Positions 7,206-17,537 of a stretch of DNA of 64,000 nt are shown here, one piece after another. Below the pieces are notes generated by a model, which was not told the DNA's origin, made no database searches, and was given only the letters and a program-made list of their open reading frames with translations. The position numbers were made by a program, and so were the translations under genes. How positions within the stretch are numbered: position 1 is the first letter of the stretch; each line of letters opens with the position of its first letter. The DNA comes from Ruminococcus sp. (GTDB taxonomy: Bacteria > Bacillota > Clostridia > Oscillospirales > Ruminococcaceae): assembly GCA_017460665.1 (NCBI GenBank), contig JAFUAO010000079.1:22810-86809 (forward strand). The letters are read 5' to 3'.

Positions 7206-10200
7206 TCAGTTATTTTCACGCTTCTTCTTGATGATCAGGAAGATAGCTCCGCCTGCCGCCAGCAGTGTTCCGCCGATCGAGCCAAAGAACAGCAGCTTGT
7301 TATTGTAATAACGGACCAGAAGATCACGTGTGACATAAAATCCGGTTATTTCAACATCGTTCATGTTCCCGGCTGCATCGGTACAAACTATCTTTGCTGC
7401 ATGGGACCGGTTCGACTCATCTGTAAGCTCGAAGGTGAACTCTGAATTCTCAGAAAGGATCCTTTCGACTTCAGCGCTGTTCCAGCTCTTATAGACCTGA
7501 TCGCTTCCGTCTAAGTAGACCTCGATATGATCCAGCTTCAGATTATCATCTGCTGTAAACGTTACTGTTTTCTTCTCCTGAGCGTAGGTCTCGCCGTTTT
7601 CAAGATCGACAACTACGATCGTCGGGAGAGTATCGTCTACTCCGAAGCTGATGTCACTGTTCTTTGTATCAAGGGTATTTTCAGCTATATTATCCGCCGC
7701 ATCCTTAGAGTGTACGGTTATCCTGTATACTCCGTTATCCTTGAATACTGAGCTGTTTATGTCATATGTGTACCTGTACCACTCACCGTTCCCGCCTGTT
7801 GATGTGATCTTGTAATCCTCGTTCTCCTTGAGCACGATCGCAGCGTTGTTCTTGAACACCGTGATCTTGATCTCAGCAAGAGAATTCGGATTGATCTCCG
7901 AGAACTTAACGTTCTGCGGCTTCGTTATGTACTTTCCGAGTATGCTCTGAACAGCGCTCAGATCATAGGTCGAGCCGTATCTGTTCACTGAGAACGATAG
8001 GCTCTTTGCAGTTGTACGGCCGGCCTTATCAGTAACTGAGGTGCTCATAGTATAGATATCGTCCAGATCCTTTCCGTTCTCAGATCTTGGGAAATCCTCC
8101 ATCGTAAGGATCCTTCCTATGAACGTGCCGCCGTCTGAATACTGATCTTCAAAGCGTCCGTTCCATGTTACGGTCTCTCCAGACTTTGCCTTGATCTTGA
8201 ATGAGATCGTATTACCGGTCGCCTTTACATCAGTTACCTCGGTATTAGAGCCGGAAAGCATTATCTCAACATCATTGGGAGAATAGTTTATATCGCTGTA
8301 GGAAACTACAGGTACGACCTCGCCGGAATACGCTCCGCTCTTTGCCGAGCCGTTGACCTCGAGCTTCAGCGAGGGATCTGCCGTGTCTATAGTGAATGAG
8401 CCGGCTGAGGCTGAGTTGCTGTAGCTGACAGCACTGTTCCTGTTTCCTGCAAGATCGGAAGCCGTTACACTGAAGGTATAATCACCGTCAGCAGAAAATC
8501 CAGCCTTTGCTGTATATGTTCCGTTGCCGCCTTCCCACTTAGTTACCTCAGGGGCCTTGACGGGCTGACCGTCAAGCATACCCGTAATGGAGACCTTTGC
8601 GCTGTTTGCATTGAAATTCGTATCTCTGACTGTTATAGTTGCTGTACGCTGCTTCTGGAAATACGAATCATTGTATACATCGTTATTATCAAAGGATACG
8701 CTTATCGAAGGAGCGCTTGCATCAACAGTGAACGTGGATACAGATCTTTCCGTACCGCTGTTGCCAGCCATATCTGTTACGGATATCGACATCGAATAAA
8801 CGCCGTCACCGTTTATCGGAAGCGAGGCGATATGCGTAGCGTCATCGCCGTTGCCGGACCCGCTGGTGGAAGCCCATTCAAGTCCTGCTCTTGAGCTCAC
8901 ACCGTTGCGGGTAACGTACAGCTCAACATCTCCGGGATCGAAATTCCTTTCGGTGATCACGATAACTGCTGTTCTGCCACGATAATATCCATCACTTGCA
9001 TCGGAAGCCTTATTATCATCAAAGGATATATCCACAGTGGGAGCGGTCTTGTCTATTTGCAGGGAGATATACTCCATAGAGGTATTACCGGCATTATCAT
9101 AGGCAGTGACCTCAAGGATGACATCGTTGCTGTTATTCAGATCACTGCTGATAACGACCTCGCCCTCCCATGTTTTGAGAAGCTCTGACTGAGACGGACT
9201 GCTGTTGGAAAATTCATAGACATTATCGCTTTGAGTTTCATTGCCCATGTTGAGCACACGGTAACTGATGCTCCTCAGGCCGGAATATGTCCCTCCGACT
9301 AATGGGTCGTCCACAAGGATGCGGACTGTCACATCACTATTGTAGATACCGCTCGCTGCCTGCTGAGGAGTCAGAGTGATCTCAGGCGCAAAGAGCTCCT
9401 CACGAGGCTCGATGTTATCTGCGATCATGCCATTGGTACTGATGTATGAGGTGTTCCCAGCCATATCTGCGATCTTAAGATAGACCACTGTTTGCGTATT
9501 CGGAAGGATCTCAACATTTGAGAAGGAAGAAGTTGAGCTCAGCGCACCGCCGTTCACAGTGTTCCTCCAGTCAGTCACAGAGGCGAGTTCTCTTTCTGTC
9601 AGCGCATCTACCGACGAACTCATGTGATACGACAGCTCTGCTATGGGAGAGGTCTTATCTGTTCCCTCTCCGGATATACTGAAGCCGCTGTTCGACCAAA
9701 AGCCAAAGTCGATACTTGACAGGAGCCTGCTCCACTCCTCAGAGCGTCCCTCATAAGAGGCTGAACGTACTGTTCCTATCGGCGCTGAGGTGTCCACAGT
9801 AAATCTTTCAGGTGCAACAGAACCGTTATAGTTCACGGCAGTATTTTTGTTGTCTGCTTCATCAGTATATTCGATTTTAAATGTATAGTTCGCATCAGAC
9901 TGATAGCTGATAGTCATGACATGGATCTGCTCATCAGGGAGCGCACCCTCCGGGGAACGGTCCTCCCATTCACCTACGGTGTGACCGCTGACTTCATTTC
10001 CCTGAGCATCGACTGCTGTTATAGTAATGCCATCAGTTGCTTTCCTGCTGTTGAAATGGCTGCTTCTTTCCTTGATAGAGATCTCAGCCGTTCTCGGCTT
10101 ATTGAAATAGCCGTTTCCGTTGTTGTCGCTGTTGTTATCATAGACTACGCTTATGGAGGGCGGAGTAATATCGATATCAAGATCTACATACTCTGTCGAG

Positions 10201-13200
10201 GTATTTCCGGCCCTATCGGCTGCGGTCAGAGTGACCCTAACATTGCTGCTGTTATGCTCCTCTGCCTTAACAAGAACGTTCACAGTGTGTGTCCTTATTA
10301 TGTCATCAAAGCTGTCATTTCCGTCCTCTGCGAGCACTATTATCTCCGGATCAGTCTCGACACCGTCACTTTCGATCTTGTACTCGATCCTTGCGAGCCC
10401 GGCCGATACCGCATCGTTCTCATTATCGATCACATCGAACCTGACCGTGACATCAGAGTTATAGATACCTATGTTCTGGCCGTCCCCCAATGACCTGACA
10501 GCGATCGGCTTATCAGGAGAAGGAACGATCACGGGAGGAACGATATCTATTATGTGACCGTCAGAGCAAATATAGCAATAGTTCCCTGCACGGTCAGTGA
10601 TCCTAGCATAGACAACATATTCCTTAGGATCAGAAAGCGTGATCTCTCCGGAATACCTCGCCCACTTGTCCTCACTGAGCCGATCAAGATCATCACTGCC
10701 CAACTGAGCAGGGTCGCTGGTGATAAAGCAGCTTATATCGCAGGCATTGCTTTCAGACTTGCTGATATTATCATCACAGGCTATCGACACTTTGTATCTA
10801 TCCTGCTCGTTTGTGAACCATCTGAACAGCACGTTCCCAAGATCCTGCCATGTATTGGAGTCGATAGAGATCGTTCCGGTCGGAGCTGTATGGTCGACCA
10901 CAAATTCAAGGATCTGATCATTTGTAGTCAGGGTGCCGTCGCCGACACCGTTCCCGAAGTTGTTGGTATAGCTATAGGCAGTATCGACCTTATAGAAGCC
11001 CTCCTTGTTGAAATCGATCTGAGCCGTGTAGGTCTTTTTGCCGTCAGCGATCTGCTCCTCCCAAGGAGAGATCGTTATGTAGTCAGGATCCTCAGCGAAC
11101 TCATGATCGCCCTCGATGCTCGGCTTATACCCTATCCTGAGCGCCTTCGCCGCTGCATCGCCGTCAAACTCCACATTCTTGCGGTCATCCATCGAAATAG
11201 TGATAGTAGCCTGTCTGCTGGTATAATGATCGTTGTTTACGGACTTATCATCACTGAATTCCAGGATCCCGCCCATCTTCAGCTTGTTTATGCTGAATGT
11301 CTCGCTTTCGACAACAGTCTCATTTCCGGCGTTATCCTTGACATGGACCCTGATGAACATATTATCCGACCGTGTCGTAGTGCCGAGATCTTCAACTGTG
11401 AATATGTAATGATCCTGGTACTGATCCTGGGTATCAGTCGTCTCCCTTTCGCCGGGGAAGGTCTCGATCCGGTCCGTTGTCCACTTGCCGTTTTTATAAT
11501 AAGCTCCGCTCGCATCGACACTTCCGTAGACCGATGTATTCAGCAGATCTCCTCTTCCTAATAATACAGTATCATCTTTTTTGCTGTTCCTGAATAACAC
11601 TTCATAGTATATCAGGCTCAGACCGGAATAAAAGCCGTTGTCGTCCTTGTCATCGCTCACCTTTAGAGCAAACGATACATTAGAATTAAAGAAATTTCCT
11701 TTTTCAGGCTTATCAAGCATCACAAGACTTACGGGTGAGGGAGCTTTATCCTCCGTGATGATACCGCAGGTACTGAGGTAAATGTGCTCACCGGCTTTAT
11801 TGAGAAGTCTTGCATAAACTACGACTGTTTCATTTACATCTACCTTGATGCTGTTGTCAGCCGACTCGACAAAATATGTTTCATCCTTTGACTCATATTT
11901 TTCGTCAAGTTCCTTGTAAGTAAGCATTTTCGCATCTTCTTCTGACGTTATGACATCCTTATAGAACATGATGCTCTGAACATTGAAGCCCTGGCTCGGT
12001 ACAGCATAAACTGTGATCGATGAATCGCCGAACAGCCCAAAGGTGAGCGTACTGAGTATCTCGCTCCAATTTTTGTCCTTGCACACCAGCTCAGAGCGGT
12101 CATTGTTGTCTATGAGCAGTATGGTAAAGCTATACTTATAGTCATTCTGGCTCTGACCTTCGCCGGGCAGCTTAGCTGCGCTTATACCGGCACTGTTGAC
12201 ATAATCCATAGACCACTCATAAGTGCCGGATAGCGAGAAGGTAACGATCGCCTTTAAGATACCGTTTTCCTCATCGCTCTCCCAGGTCACCATCTTTTCA
12301 ACATCTTCAGCGCTGAGTTCGTTGCCTCCGTATTTTATCGTGAAGGCACTGGGATCTTTATTGAAGGTGTAGGGGCTGTCGCTGATGGAGATGATCGCCT
12401 GTCTCTCGGAACTGTAGTAACCCTCTACCGCCTCAGGGAGCCTTTCACCTGTCACCTCCACTGAAGTGATCACAGGTGCATTGGTATTGACGATAAAGTT
12501 CGTAGATGCCTCAGAAGGCTGGTCAGCGGTATCAGTTATCCTGACCATGAGAGTCACCAGCGCCGGATCATGAGAACTGCAATCAACAGTGAACTTGTGC
12601 TTAGCCAGCTCGTCCCTGTCACTGATCGTGACCGATCCGATCTCCGGATCATCCCCAATGATCCAGTATTTCAGCTCCTTGACTGAAAGCTGGTCAGGGA
12701 GCTCTATATCCCATGTTACTGAGATGTTATTTTTGCCGAAAGCATTATTCCCATCGACATAAGGCTCTGCTGCCAAGGTGATACTATGGCTTCCATTGAG
12801 CGTAACAGTGATCGGGTCATTCGTAAGATCAACAGTATGGACCACATTCTTTTCATACTCTGATTCGTCGAATATGACCTCTATATAGCCTATCTGAGTC
12901 CCGCTGCTGATAGCTGCCGTTCCGTCCCCTGTACCTGCACTAAGCAAGCCGCCGGCTGTATTCAGGATATTTACAGTACACTCATCAGAGGGATAGGAGA
13001 AGACCAGTGATGAATTCCCCTTGATGAAATAATCGTTCCCTGTTTGAGAAATGATACCTTCGCCCGTAATAGAGATATCCTCAAAGGTAATGTCTGTGAT
13101 CGGCTCAAACTCAGCACTTATCTCAATATCCTCTCGGATCTTGCTTATGCTGAAAGCTCCGCTGCTGTAATTCCCTATCGTATAGCCCTCATACTCTACA

Positions 13201-14111
13201 CGTTCATCAGGAGAAACTGCAAGACCGTTCACCCAGATCTGGCTTATATAATGACCATCATCAGGGGTCACTGAGACTTTTGCGTCCTTATCATGATCAA
13301 CGGTGGTCTCACTTAGCTCGATAAGACCGTTGGAAGTCTCTGACACATTGAGCTCATATGTCTTGACGGCAAACGTGATGCTTATGCTATGGTCTGTATC
13401 CTTGGAGATATCGCTGATGGTGACCATGCCGTCATCTGATGTATCACTGCTGTCCAAAGCGAGCTCCTCATCATCGATGACTACGCTCTTTACATAACAG
13501 CCTTCATAAGGCTTGGCATTAAGGACCAGCTCCTCTTCACAGGATATGCTGATCTCACCTTGGACAGTTTCGTTAGGATCGTCGCTCTTGTACACAGTGC
13601 CTTTTTCAGGATCGTAGGTAACTGTCACGTTATAAACAGTTGTAAAAACGATGCTGATCGTTCCCTCATCCTCATGGGTATCAGGGATAGTGTACTCACA
13701 GGTATAAAAGCCGTTCTTCTGTTCTGTAAGCTCGATCGGCTCTCCGTCTATTTCAAAGGACTCGATGATCGTATGATCAGAATTCGGCCTTGCATACACA
13801 GTAAACGTGCTCCCTGGGGCTCCGCTGTATTCAGTTTTCGAATCGTTCCTTGAATTTATCGAGATCTTTCCGTCACCTGAAGACTGGACCTTGTATGTAA
13901 CGTCCTCGACCTTGTCCTCGGTCACACCGCCCGCCGGCTCGTCACTGATCTCATCGTCCGTTGGCTGATCCTCATTCTTTTGAGCCGCTTCATCCGTGAT
14001 CATCGGAGCATCCAGTTCCTCCGCCACCGCAAGAAACGGCACACAGCTCATTGACACGAATGCAGCCAGTAGGACTGCGATCATACGGTCAAATATCCTT
14101 TTTGCTTTCAT
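7206..14111 (-). CDS. giant membrane-anchored surface protein with Ig-like repeats
   Basis: About 2,300 residues. A signal peptide (MKAKRIFDRMIAVLLAAF..., cut near AVAEEL) opens the protein. Acidic linker sequence and three N-terminal repeats of the bacterial-repeat type (~60-330) follow. Most of the rest is a long array of Ig-like beta domains of the TAPTVDISFDDN ... YYRGRTAVIVITERNF kind. The C-terminus has one membrane helix (LLFFGSIGGTLLAAGGAIFL) and a KKKRENN tail, with no LPXTG. The start at 14111 has AAGGAG eight bases ahead; two earlier in-frame ATGs are badly placed. It is the last gene of the minus-strand operon and is probably the exported product the others regulate. Ligand unknown. 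Confidence 0.85.
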   Translation of the reverse strand: MKAKRIFDRMIAVLLAAFVSMSCVPFLAVAEELDAPMITDEAAQKNEDQPTDDEISDEPAGGVTEDKVEDVTYKVQSSGDGKISINSRNDSKTEYSGAPGSTFTVYARPNSDHTIIESFEIDGEPIELTEQKNGFYTCEYTIPDTHEDEGTISIVFTTVYNVTVTYDPEKGTVYKSDDPNETVQGEISISCEEELVLNAKPYEGCYVKSVVIDDEELALDSSDTSDDGMVTISDISKDTDHSISITFAVKTYELNVSETSNGLIELSETTVDHDKDAKVSVTPDDGHYISQIWVNGLAVSPDERVEYEGYTIGNYSSGAFSISKIREDIEISAEFEPITDITFEDISITGEGIISQTGNDYFIKGNSSLVFSYPSDECTVNILNTAGGLLSAGTGDGTAAISSGTQIGYIEVIFDESEYEKNVVHTVDLTNDPITVTLNGSHSITLAAEPYVDGNNAFGKNNISVTWDIELPDQLSVKELKYWIIGDDPEIGSVTISDRDELAKHKFTVDCSSHDPALVTLMVRITDTADQPSEASTNFIVNTNAPVITSVEVTGERLPEAVEGYYSSERQAIISISDSPYTFNKDPSAFTIKYGGNELSAEDVEKMVTWESDEENGILKAIVTFSLSGTYEWSMDYVNSAGISAAKLPGEGQSQNDYKYSFTILLIDNNDRSELVCKDKNWSEILSTLTFGLFGDSSITVYAVPSQGFNVQSIMFYKDVITSEEDAKMLTYKELDEKYESKDETYFVESADNSIKVDVNETVVVYARLLNKAGEHIYLSTCGIITEDKAPSPVSLVMLDKPEKGNFFNSNVSFALKVSDDKDDNGFYSGLSLIYYEVLFRNSKKDDTVLLGRGDLLNTSVYGSVDASGAYYKNGKWTTDRIETFPGERETTDTQDQYQDHYIFTVEDLGTTTRSDNMFIRVHVKDNAGNETVVESETFSINKLKMGGILEFSDDKSVNNDHYTSRQATITISMDDRKNVEFDGDAAAKALRIGYKPSIEGDHEFAEDPDYITISPWEEQIADGKKTYTAQIDFNKEGFYKVDTAYSYTNNFGNGVGDGTLTTNDQILEFVVDHTAPTGTISIDSNTWQDLGNVLFRWFTNEQDRYKVSIACDDNISKSESNACDISCFITSDPAQLGSDDLDRLSEDKWARYSGEITLSDPKEYVVYARITDRAGNYCYICSDGHIIDIVPPVIVPSPDKPIAVRSLGDGQNIGIYNSDVTVRFDVIDNENDAVSAGLARIEYKIESDGVETDPEIIVLAEDGNDSFDDIIRTHTVNVLVKAEEHNSSNVRVTLTAADRAGNTSTEYVDLDIDITPPSISVVYDNNSDNNGNGYFNKPRTAEISIKERSSHFNSRKATDGITITAVDAQGNEVSGHTVGEWEDRSPEGALPDEQIHVMTISYQSDANYTFKIEYTDEADNKNTAVNYNGSVAPERFTVDTSAPIGTVRSASYEGRSEEWSRLLSSIDFGFWSNSGFSISGEGTDKTSPIAELSYHMSSSVDALTERELASVTDWRNTVNGGALSSTSSFSNVEILPNTQTVVYLKIADMAGNTSYISTNGMIADNIEPREELFAPEITLTPQQAASGIYNSDVTVRILVDDPLVGGTYSGLRSISYRVLNMGNETQSDNVYEFSNSSPSQSELLKTWEGEVVISSDLNNSNDVILEVTAYDNAGNTSMEYISLQIDKTAPTVDISFDDNKASDASDGYYRGRTAVIVITERNFDPGDVELYVTRNGVSSRAGLEWASTSGSGNGDDATHIASLPINGDGVYSMSISVTDMAGNSGTERSVSTFTVDASAPSISVSFDNNDVYNDSYFQKQRTATITVRDTNFNANSAKVSITGMLDGQPVKAPEVTKWEGGNGTYTAKAGFSADGDYTFSVTASDLAGNRNSAVSYSNSASAGSFTIDTADPSLKLEVNGSAKSGAYSGEVVPVVSYSDINYSPNDVEIMLSGSNTEVTDVKATGNTISFKIKAKSGETVTWNGRFEDQYSDGGTFIGRILTMEDFPRSENGKDLDDIYTMSTSVTDKAGRTTAKSLSFSVNRYGSTYDLSAVQSILGKYITKPQNVKFSEINPNSLAEIKITVFKNNAAIVLKENEDYKITSTGGNGEWYRYTYDINSSVFKDNGVYRITVHSKDAADNIAENTLDTKNSDISFGVDDTLPTIVVVDLENGETYAQEKKTVTFTADDNLKLDHIEVYLDGSDQVYKSWNSAEVERILSENSEFTFELTDESNRSHAAKIVCTDAAGNMNDVEITGFYVTRDLLVRYYNNKLLFFGSIGGTLLAAGGAIFLIIKKKRENN

Positions 14112-14577
14112 TCCCATCTCTCCTTTTCCCATATTTATTTATAAAACGGAAATTCCTTCCGTTAAAAAAGCAATGCAGCTGGACTGTCAGGAGCAATAAC
14201 GCAACAGATGTGATAACTATCAGAGCAGAGTTCGTACCGCTCAGATATGCCGCAAGCACCGATGCCCCGGATATGATCATCATCACATCACAGACTATCG
14301 CACATCTGTTTTGAAAAAAAGCAAATGCTCCCACTGCTCCTTGATCAGCCGGAAGTGACCTTTTCTGGAGCCAGCGTCTGCGTTTCTTGTCTGCATACCA
14401 AAAGAAGATCTGTGAAAGGATCAGGCAGCCCCAGAAAACTGCACCGATCAAATTTGACGATCTTCGTTTTTCCTGAAGGTCGATGATCCTCCCGATCCCC
14501 ATGATCGGGAGCAGGTCAAGTGCTCCCAATACCGCTAGGGATACTGATATCCAAAATGCCCTTTTGATCCTTTTCAT
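14089..14577 (-). CDS. small polytopic membrane protein
   Basis: 162 residues with four predicted membrane helices (about 8-28, 41-61, 88-110, 118-138), strongly basic loops (DKKRRRWLQKR) and a charged C-terminus. No family is recognised. The start overlaps the preceding stop (ATGA) and its own end overlaps the giant gene by 23 bases, so translation is coupled on both sides. Position suggests a partner for assembly or export of the surface protein; this is inference only. Confidence 0.7.
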   Translation of the reverse strand: MKRIKRAFWISVSLAVLGALDLLPIMGIGRIIDLQEKRRSSNLIGAVFWGCLILSQIFFWYADKKRRRWLQKRSLPADQGAVGAFAFFQNRCAIVCDVMMIISGASVLAAYLSGTNSALIVITSVALLLLTVQLHCFFNGRNFRFINKYGKRRDGNESKKDI

Positions 14578-15038
14578 TCGATTATCTCCATACTGCTGGT
14601 AAAGCCGAATTCTCTCACGACTGCAAATTTCTTGAACGGATCTGTTACAGGGAGCATCTCCTGAGAGCTCCTATGGCTCTCTGCGGCATACCTTGCCTTT
14701 TCGGCTATCTTATCTTGCTTGTCAGCAAGCTCTGCTGTTTTGAGCTTATCGGTCTCTTTGGCGGCACCATGGATGCCCGATGTTTCCTTTAGGTCGCCAG
14801 AGTCAGTCATGATACTGCTCATCCTGCTCCTTCGCTTACCGGCCTTCAGAGCACCGGAATGGCTCTTGGAGGAGCTGAAGTCATAGCCTTTGATCTCCTG
14901 ATCCGCCGCAATACCTGTCAATTCTTTGAACAGACGTGGGATCTTGAATACGATGAACAGCACGACCGACAGGATAAAAAGCACAGCAGACGTTATAAAA
15001 AACACCCACGAAAGAGTATTCAATGCCCCTATACTCAT
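14574..15038 (-). CDS. single-pass membrane protein, unknown
   Basis: 154 residues: one N-terminal membrane helix (~8-32), then a polar tail rich in Ser, Lys and Glu with a short coiled-coil-like Lys/Ala/Glu segment (~95-125). No recognised domain. It overlaps the kinase stop (ATGA) and the next start. The Ser/Thr-rich cytoplasmic tail could be a target of the adjacent kinase, which is inference. Confidence 0.65.
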   Translation of the reverse strand: MSIGALNTLSWVFFITSAVLFILSVVLFIVFKIPRLFKELTGIAADQEIKGYDFSSSKSHSGALKAGKRRSRMSSIMTDSGDLKETSGIHGAAKETDKLKTAELADKQDKIAEKARYAAESHRSSQEMLPVTDPFKKFAVVREFGFTSSMEIIE

Positions 15039-16741
15039 CCCTGTCCCTCCTTACCGGTACTGTATGCCATCTCGATCGCAGCCATAGTATCAGAAAGCTG
15101 AGACTGTGTCGAGGTCTTTTTCACTGTTCTGACATCATCTGTATCATCAGGCACGTCTATGCTGTCAAGAGCGTTCCCTACTCGATCATAAAGCTCTGTA
15201 AGCTCCTCCTTGGTGACACCGTCCACCTTGAACTTCGTTGGATACTGATGCAGGGCATTTCTTGCCAGCTCTATGAGCTCGAGCCTTACTATCTCGCTCT
15301 CGTTCTCATTTTCGGCAACATTGTCCATGAGCTGTACCAAATTACGGTATAGCCTATTGTACATACCCTTATCGCTCGCCTCTGCGACCTTGACTGTGAT
15401 GTCCCGATAGAACTCTCCAACGTAAGAATACACCTGAGCGATACCGAGCTCTTCGTATCCGGGATCTGCGTTCTCCTTGACGATCTCGAACCATTTTACT
15501 GAGCTTTTTGCTCTTGTGATCTGATCCGGTGAATCGTAATGATACCAAAAGAGCTTTCCAAGCTCAAAGCAGATCTCTATATAGTTCTCCGGCTTTTTTT
15601 CAAGGTCACTGCGGTGATTTATCAGCAGCTTCTCTATTTCAGCAGCTTCATCAGCTGTAAATACGTCGTTGTCATAATAGCTTTTGTAAAGGCTGATCAG
15701 TCCGAGATAGGCCTCCTTTTCACCGCCCTTGTCAGGGATAGAGATGCTCTCGGCATATAGTTCCCGCTTTTCATTATAGTCAGATGACTGTTCAGCCTGC
15801 TCTATCATAAGCTGATAGTTGTCAGTAGCCTTTGCTATCGCCTTGTTCCTTGTAACTAAACCAGATATACCGCAGGCCAGCGCCAAAAGAGCTGCAGTTC
15901 CGAACAAAGCCACCTTTGTTATCGACTTCTTGGTATACTCATCGTCCAATACATCGATATGCTCAAGATCATACATCAGCTCCGCACATGACTGATACCT
16001 GAGATCGGCTTCGTCCTGTGTACACTTGACTATGATCTTGTCAAGTCCTCTTGAAAATGAGGGATCCACCTTCCTGATCGACCTGTTGGCAATGACAGTA
16101 GTTCTCGGATCTATATTCGTCAAAAGAGAGTACAGCGTCATCCCAAGAGCGTAAATATCTGTCCTCTCATCAGTGCGTCCTCTTCCGCCGTATTGCTCCG
16201 GCGCAGCAAAGCCTGCGGTTCCCAGGCCTGTCGTAGACTCAAGAGCGATGTCATATTTTTTTGCTGTTCCAAAATCAATGATAGTGATATCTCCGTCAGG
16301 TCTCAGCATGATATTAGAGGGCTTCATATCACGGTAGATTATGGGAGGATCCTGAGCATGAAGATAACCCATCACATCGCATAGCTGCTTGGCCCATTCC
16401 TTGACATATTCCTCTGGCTGAGCCCCCTTCTCCTTCAGGATAACATCCATAGAACGGCCTTCGATATAATCCATGACTATGATAAAGCTGTCTTTATCCT
16501 CGATAACGTCAACAATGCTTGGCAGCTTAGGATGCTTAACGGATTTTAGCGTATCGATCTCGGTTATAAGGCTCTGTCGGACCATATTGTAATCGTTTCG
16601 TCCGTCTCTTCTGACCTCCTTGATAGCCCAGGTCTTGTTAGCCTTTTCATTGATAGCGAGATACACAACGCTCATCCCGCCTCGCCCGATCTCACTGAGT
16701 ATCCTATATTTATCGTCTACGAGATCACCTTGAGCAAGCAT
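15035..16741 (-). CDS. Hanks-type Ser/Thr protein kinase with TPR-like C-terminal region
   Basis: The kinase domain fills residues ~11-270: glycine loop IGRGGMSVVY, catalytic Lys in WAIKEV, YRDMKPSN catalytic loop, DFGTAKKY, APEQY and DIYALGMTLYSLL. All key residues are present, so it should be active. A membrane helix lies at ~277-296. The ~270 residues beyond it contain helical, TPR-like sequence rather than PASTA repeats, unlike PrkC/PknB. AGGAGG precedes the ATG. It lies directly after the PP2C gene (12-base gap), forming a kinase/phosphatase pair with the upstream FHA reader. Confidence 0.88.
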   Translation of the reverse strand: MLAQGDLVDDKYRILSEIGRGGMSVVYLAINEKANKTWAIKEVRRDGRNDYNMVRQSLITEIDTLKSVKHPKLPSIVDVIEDKDSFIIVMDYIEGRSMDVILKEKGAQPEEYVKEWAKQLCDVMGYLHAQDPPIIYRDMKPSNIMLRPDGDITIIDFGTAKKYDIALESTTGLGTAGFAAPEQYGGRGRTDERTDIYALGMTLYSLLTNIDPRTTVIANRSIRKVDPSFSRGLDKIIVKCTQDEADLRYQSCAELMYDLEHIDVLDDEYTKKSITKVALFGTAALLALACGISGLVTRNKAIAKATDNYQLMIEQAEQSSDYNEKRELYAESISIPDKGGEKEAYLGLISLYKSYYDNDVFTADEAAEIEKLLINHRSDLEKKPENYIEICFELGKLFWYHYDSPDQITRAKSSVKWFEIVKENADPGYEELGIAQVYSYVGEFYRDITVKVAEASDKGMYNRLYRNLVQLMDNVAENENESEIVRLELIELARNALHQYPTKFKVDGVTKEELTELYDRVGNALDSIDVPDDTDDVRTVKKTSTQSQLSDTMAAIEMAYSTGKEGQG

Positions 16742-16753
16742 ATTATCCTCCTA

Positions 16754-17521
16754 TCAATAAGTTCTTATGGATATTACTGTGATATTGTCCTTTTCTTTCC
16801 TGCTTTTATTTAGCTCCACGAGCTCGTCCATATTATCCTTCATCTGGTTCTCATTCGTCATTACGTCCGGTCTGAGATACTGCATCATCTCTTCGTTGCT
16901 TATCTCATGCCTGAAGCCGTCGCTGCAAAGCATATACACCGTATCCTTGGTCAAAGTGCCAGTGAAATGATCCGGCATGACTACTCCGGAGACTCCGATA
17001 CACTGGAGCAGCACGCTCCTGCGTGGATCTGTTTTCGCCTGCTCCTCAGTGAGCTTTCCCAGCTCTACCTCCTGAGCGACCACCGTCTGATCCTTAGTCA
17101 GCACCTTCACCTGATCGTGTATACTGTATACCCTTGAGTCGCCAACGTTCACTATGAACCATCTTGTCTCAGTGAGCATTATGGCCGTTAGCGTTGTGCC
17201 AAGGCTGATATTGTGGAGCTCGCCGTATTTTTTTATCTTATCATTGCACTTCTGTACCAACCGGCCCCATTCGGACTTGATGACCTGATCTGAAATACCG
17301 GTCTCACACAATATAGGGAGCCTATTGATCATCCACTTATTGAATGCATCAACGACGGTCGCACTTGCAATCTCACCGCTGGAATAACCGCCCATCCCAT
17401 CGCACAGCACAGCAACAAGTATCGTGCCGAGCTTCGTATCAAGGATCTTTACTCCAAAGCTATCCTGATTTACGTCCTTGACAAGGCCGACATCAGTTGC
17501 TGCGGAAACAAGGTAATTCAT
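16754..17521 (-). CDS. PP2C-family Ser/Thr protein phosphatase
   Basis: 255 residues with the PP2C metal-binding signatures: DVGLVKDVNQDSFG near the N-terminus, LCDGMGGYSSGEIAS (~38-53), NVGDSRVYSI, LLQCIG and the late CSDGFRHE and KDNITVISI. It opposes the neighbouring kinase in the cytoplasm. The start at 17521 has AAGGTG upstream and fits the family N-terminus; a longer frame overlapping the FHA gene is rejected. The FHA gene ends 16 bases upstream. Confidence 0.88.
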   Translation of the reverse strand: MNYLVSAATDVGLVKDVNQDSFGVKILDTKLGTILVAVLCDGMGGYSSGEIASATVVDAFNKWMINRLPILCETGISDQVIKSEWGRLVQKCNDKIKKYGELHNISLGTTLTAIMLTETRWFIVNVGDSRVYSIHDQVKVLTKDQTVVAQEVELGKLTEEQAKTDPRRSVLLQCIGVSGVVMPDHFTGTLTKDTVYMLCSDGFRHEISNEEMMQYLRPDVMTNENQMKDNMDELVELNKSRKEKDNITVISIRTY

Positions 17522-17537
17522 CTGGCTCACCTTCCAT

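Noticed and set aside
10554-11561. 335-codon plus-strand frame inside the giant surface gene
   Set aside because: It is antisense to a convincing repeat protein and has no domain, start signal or promoter.
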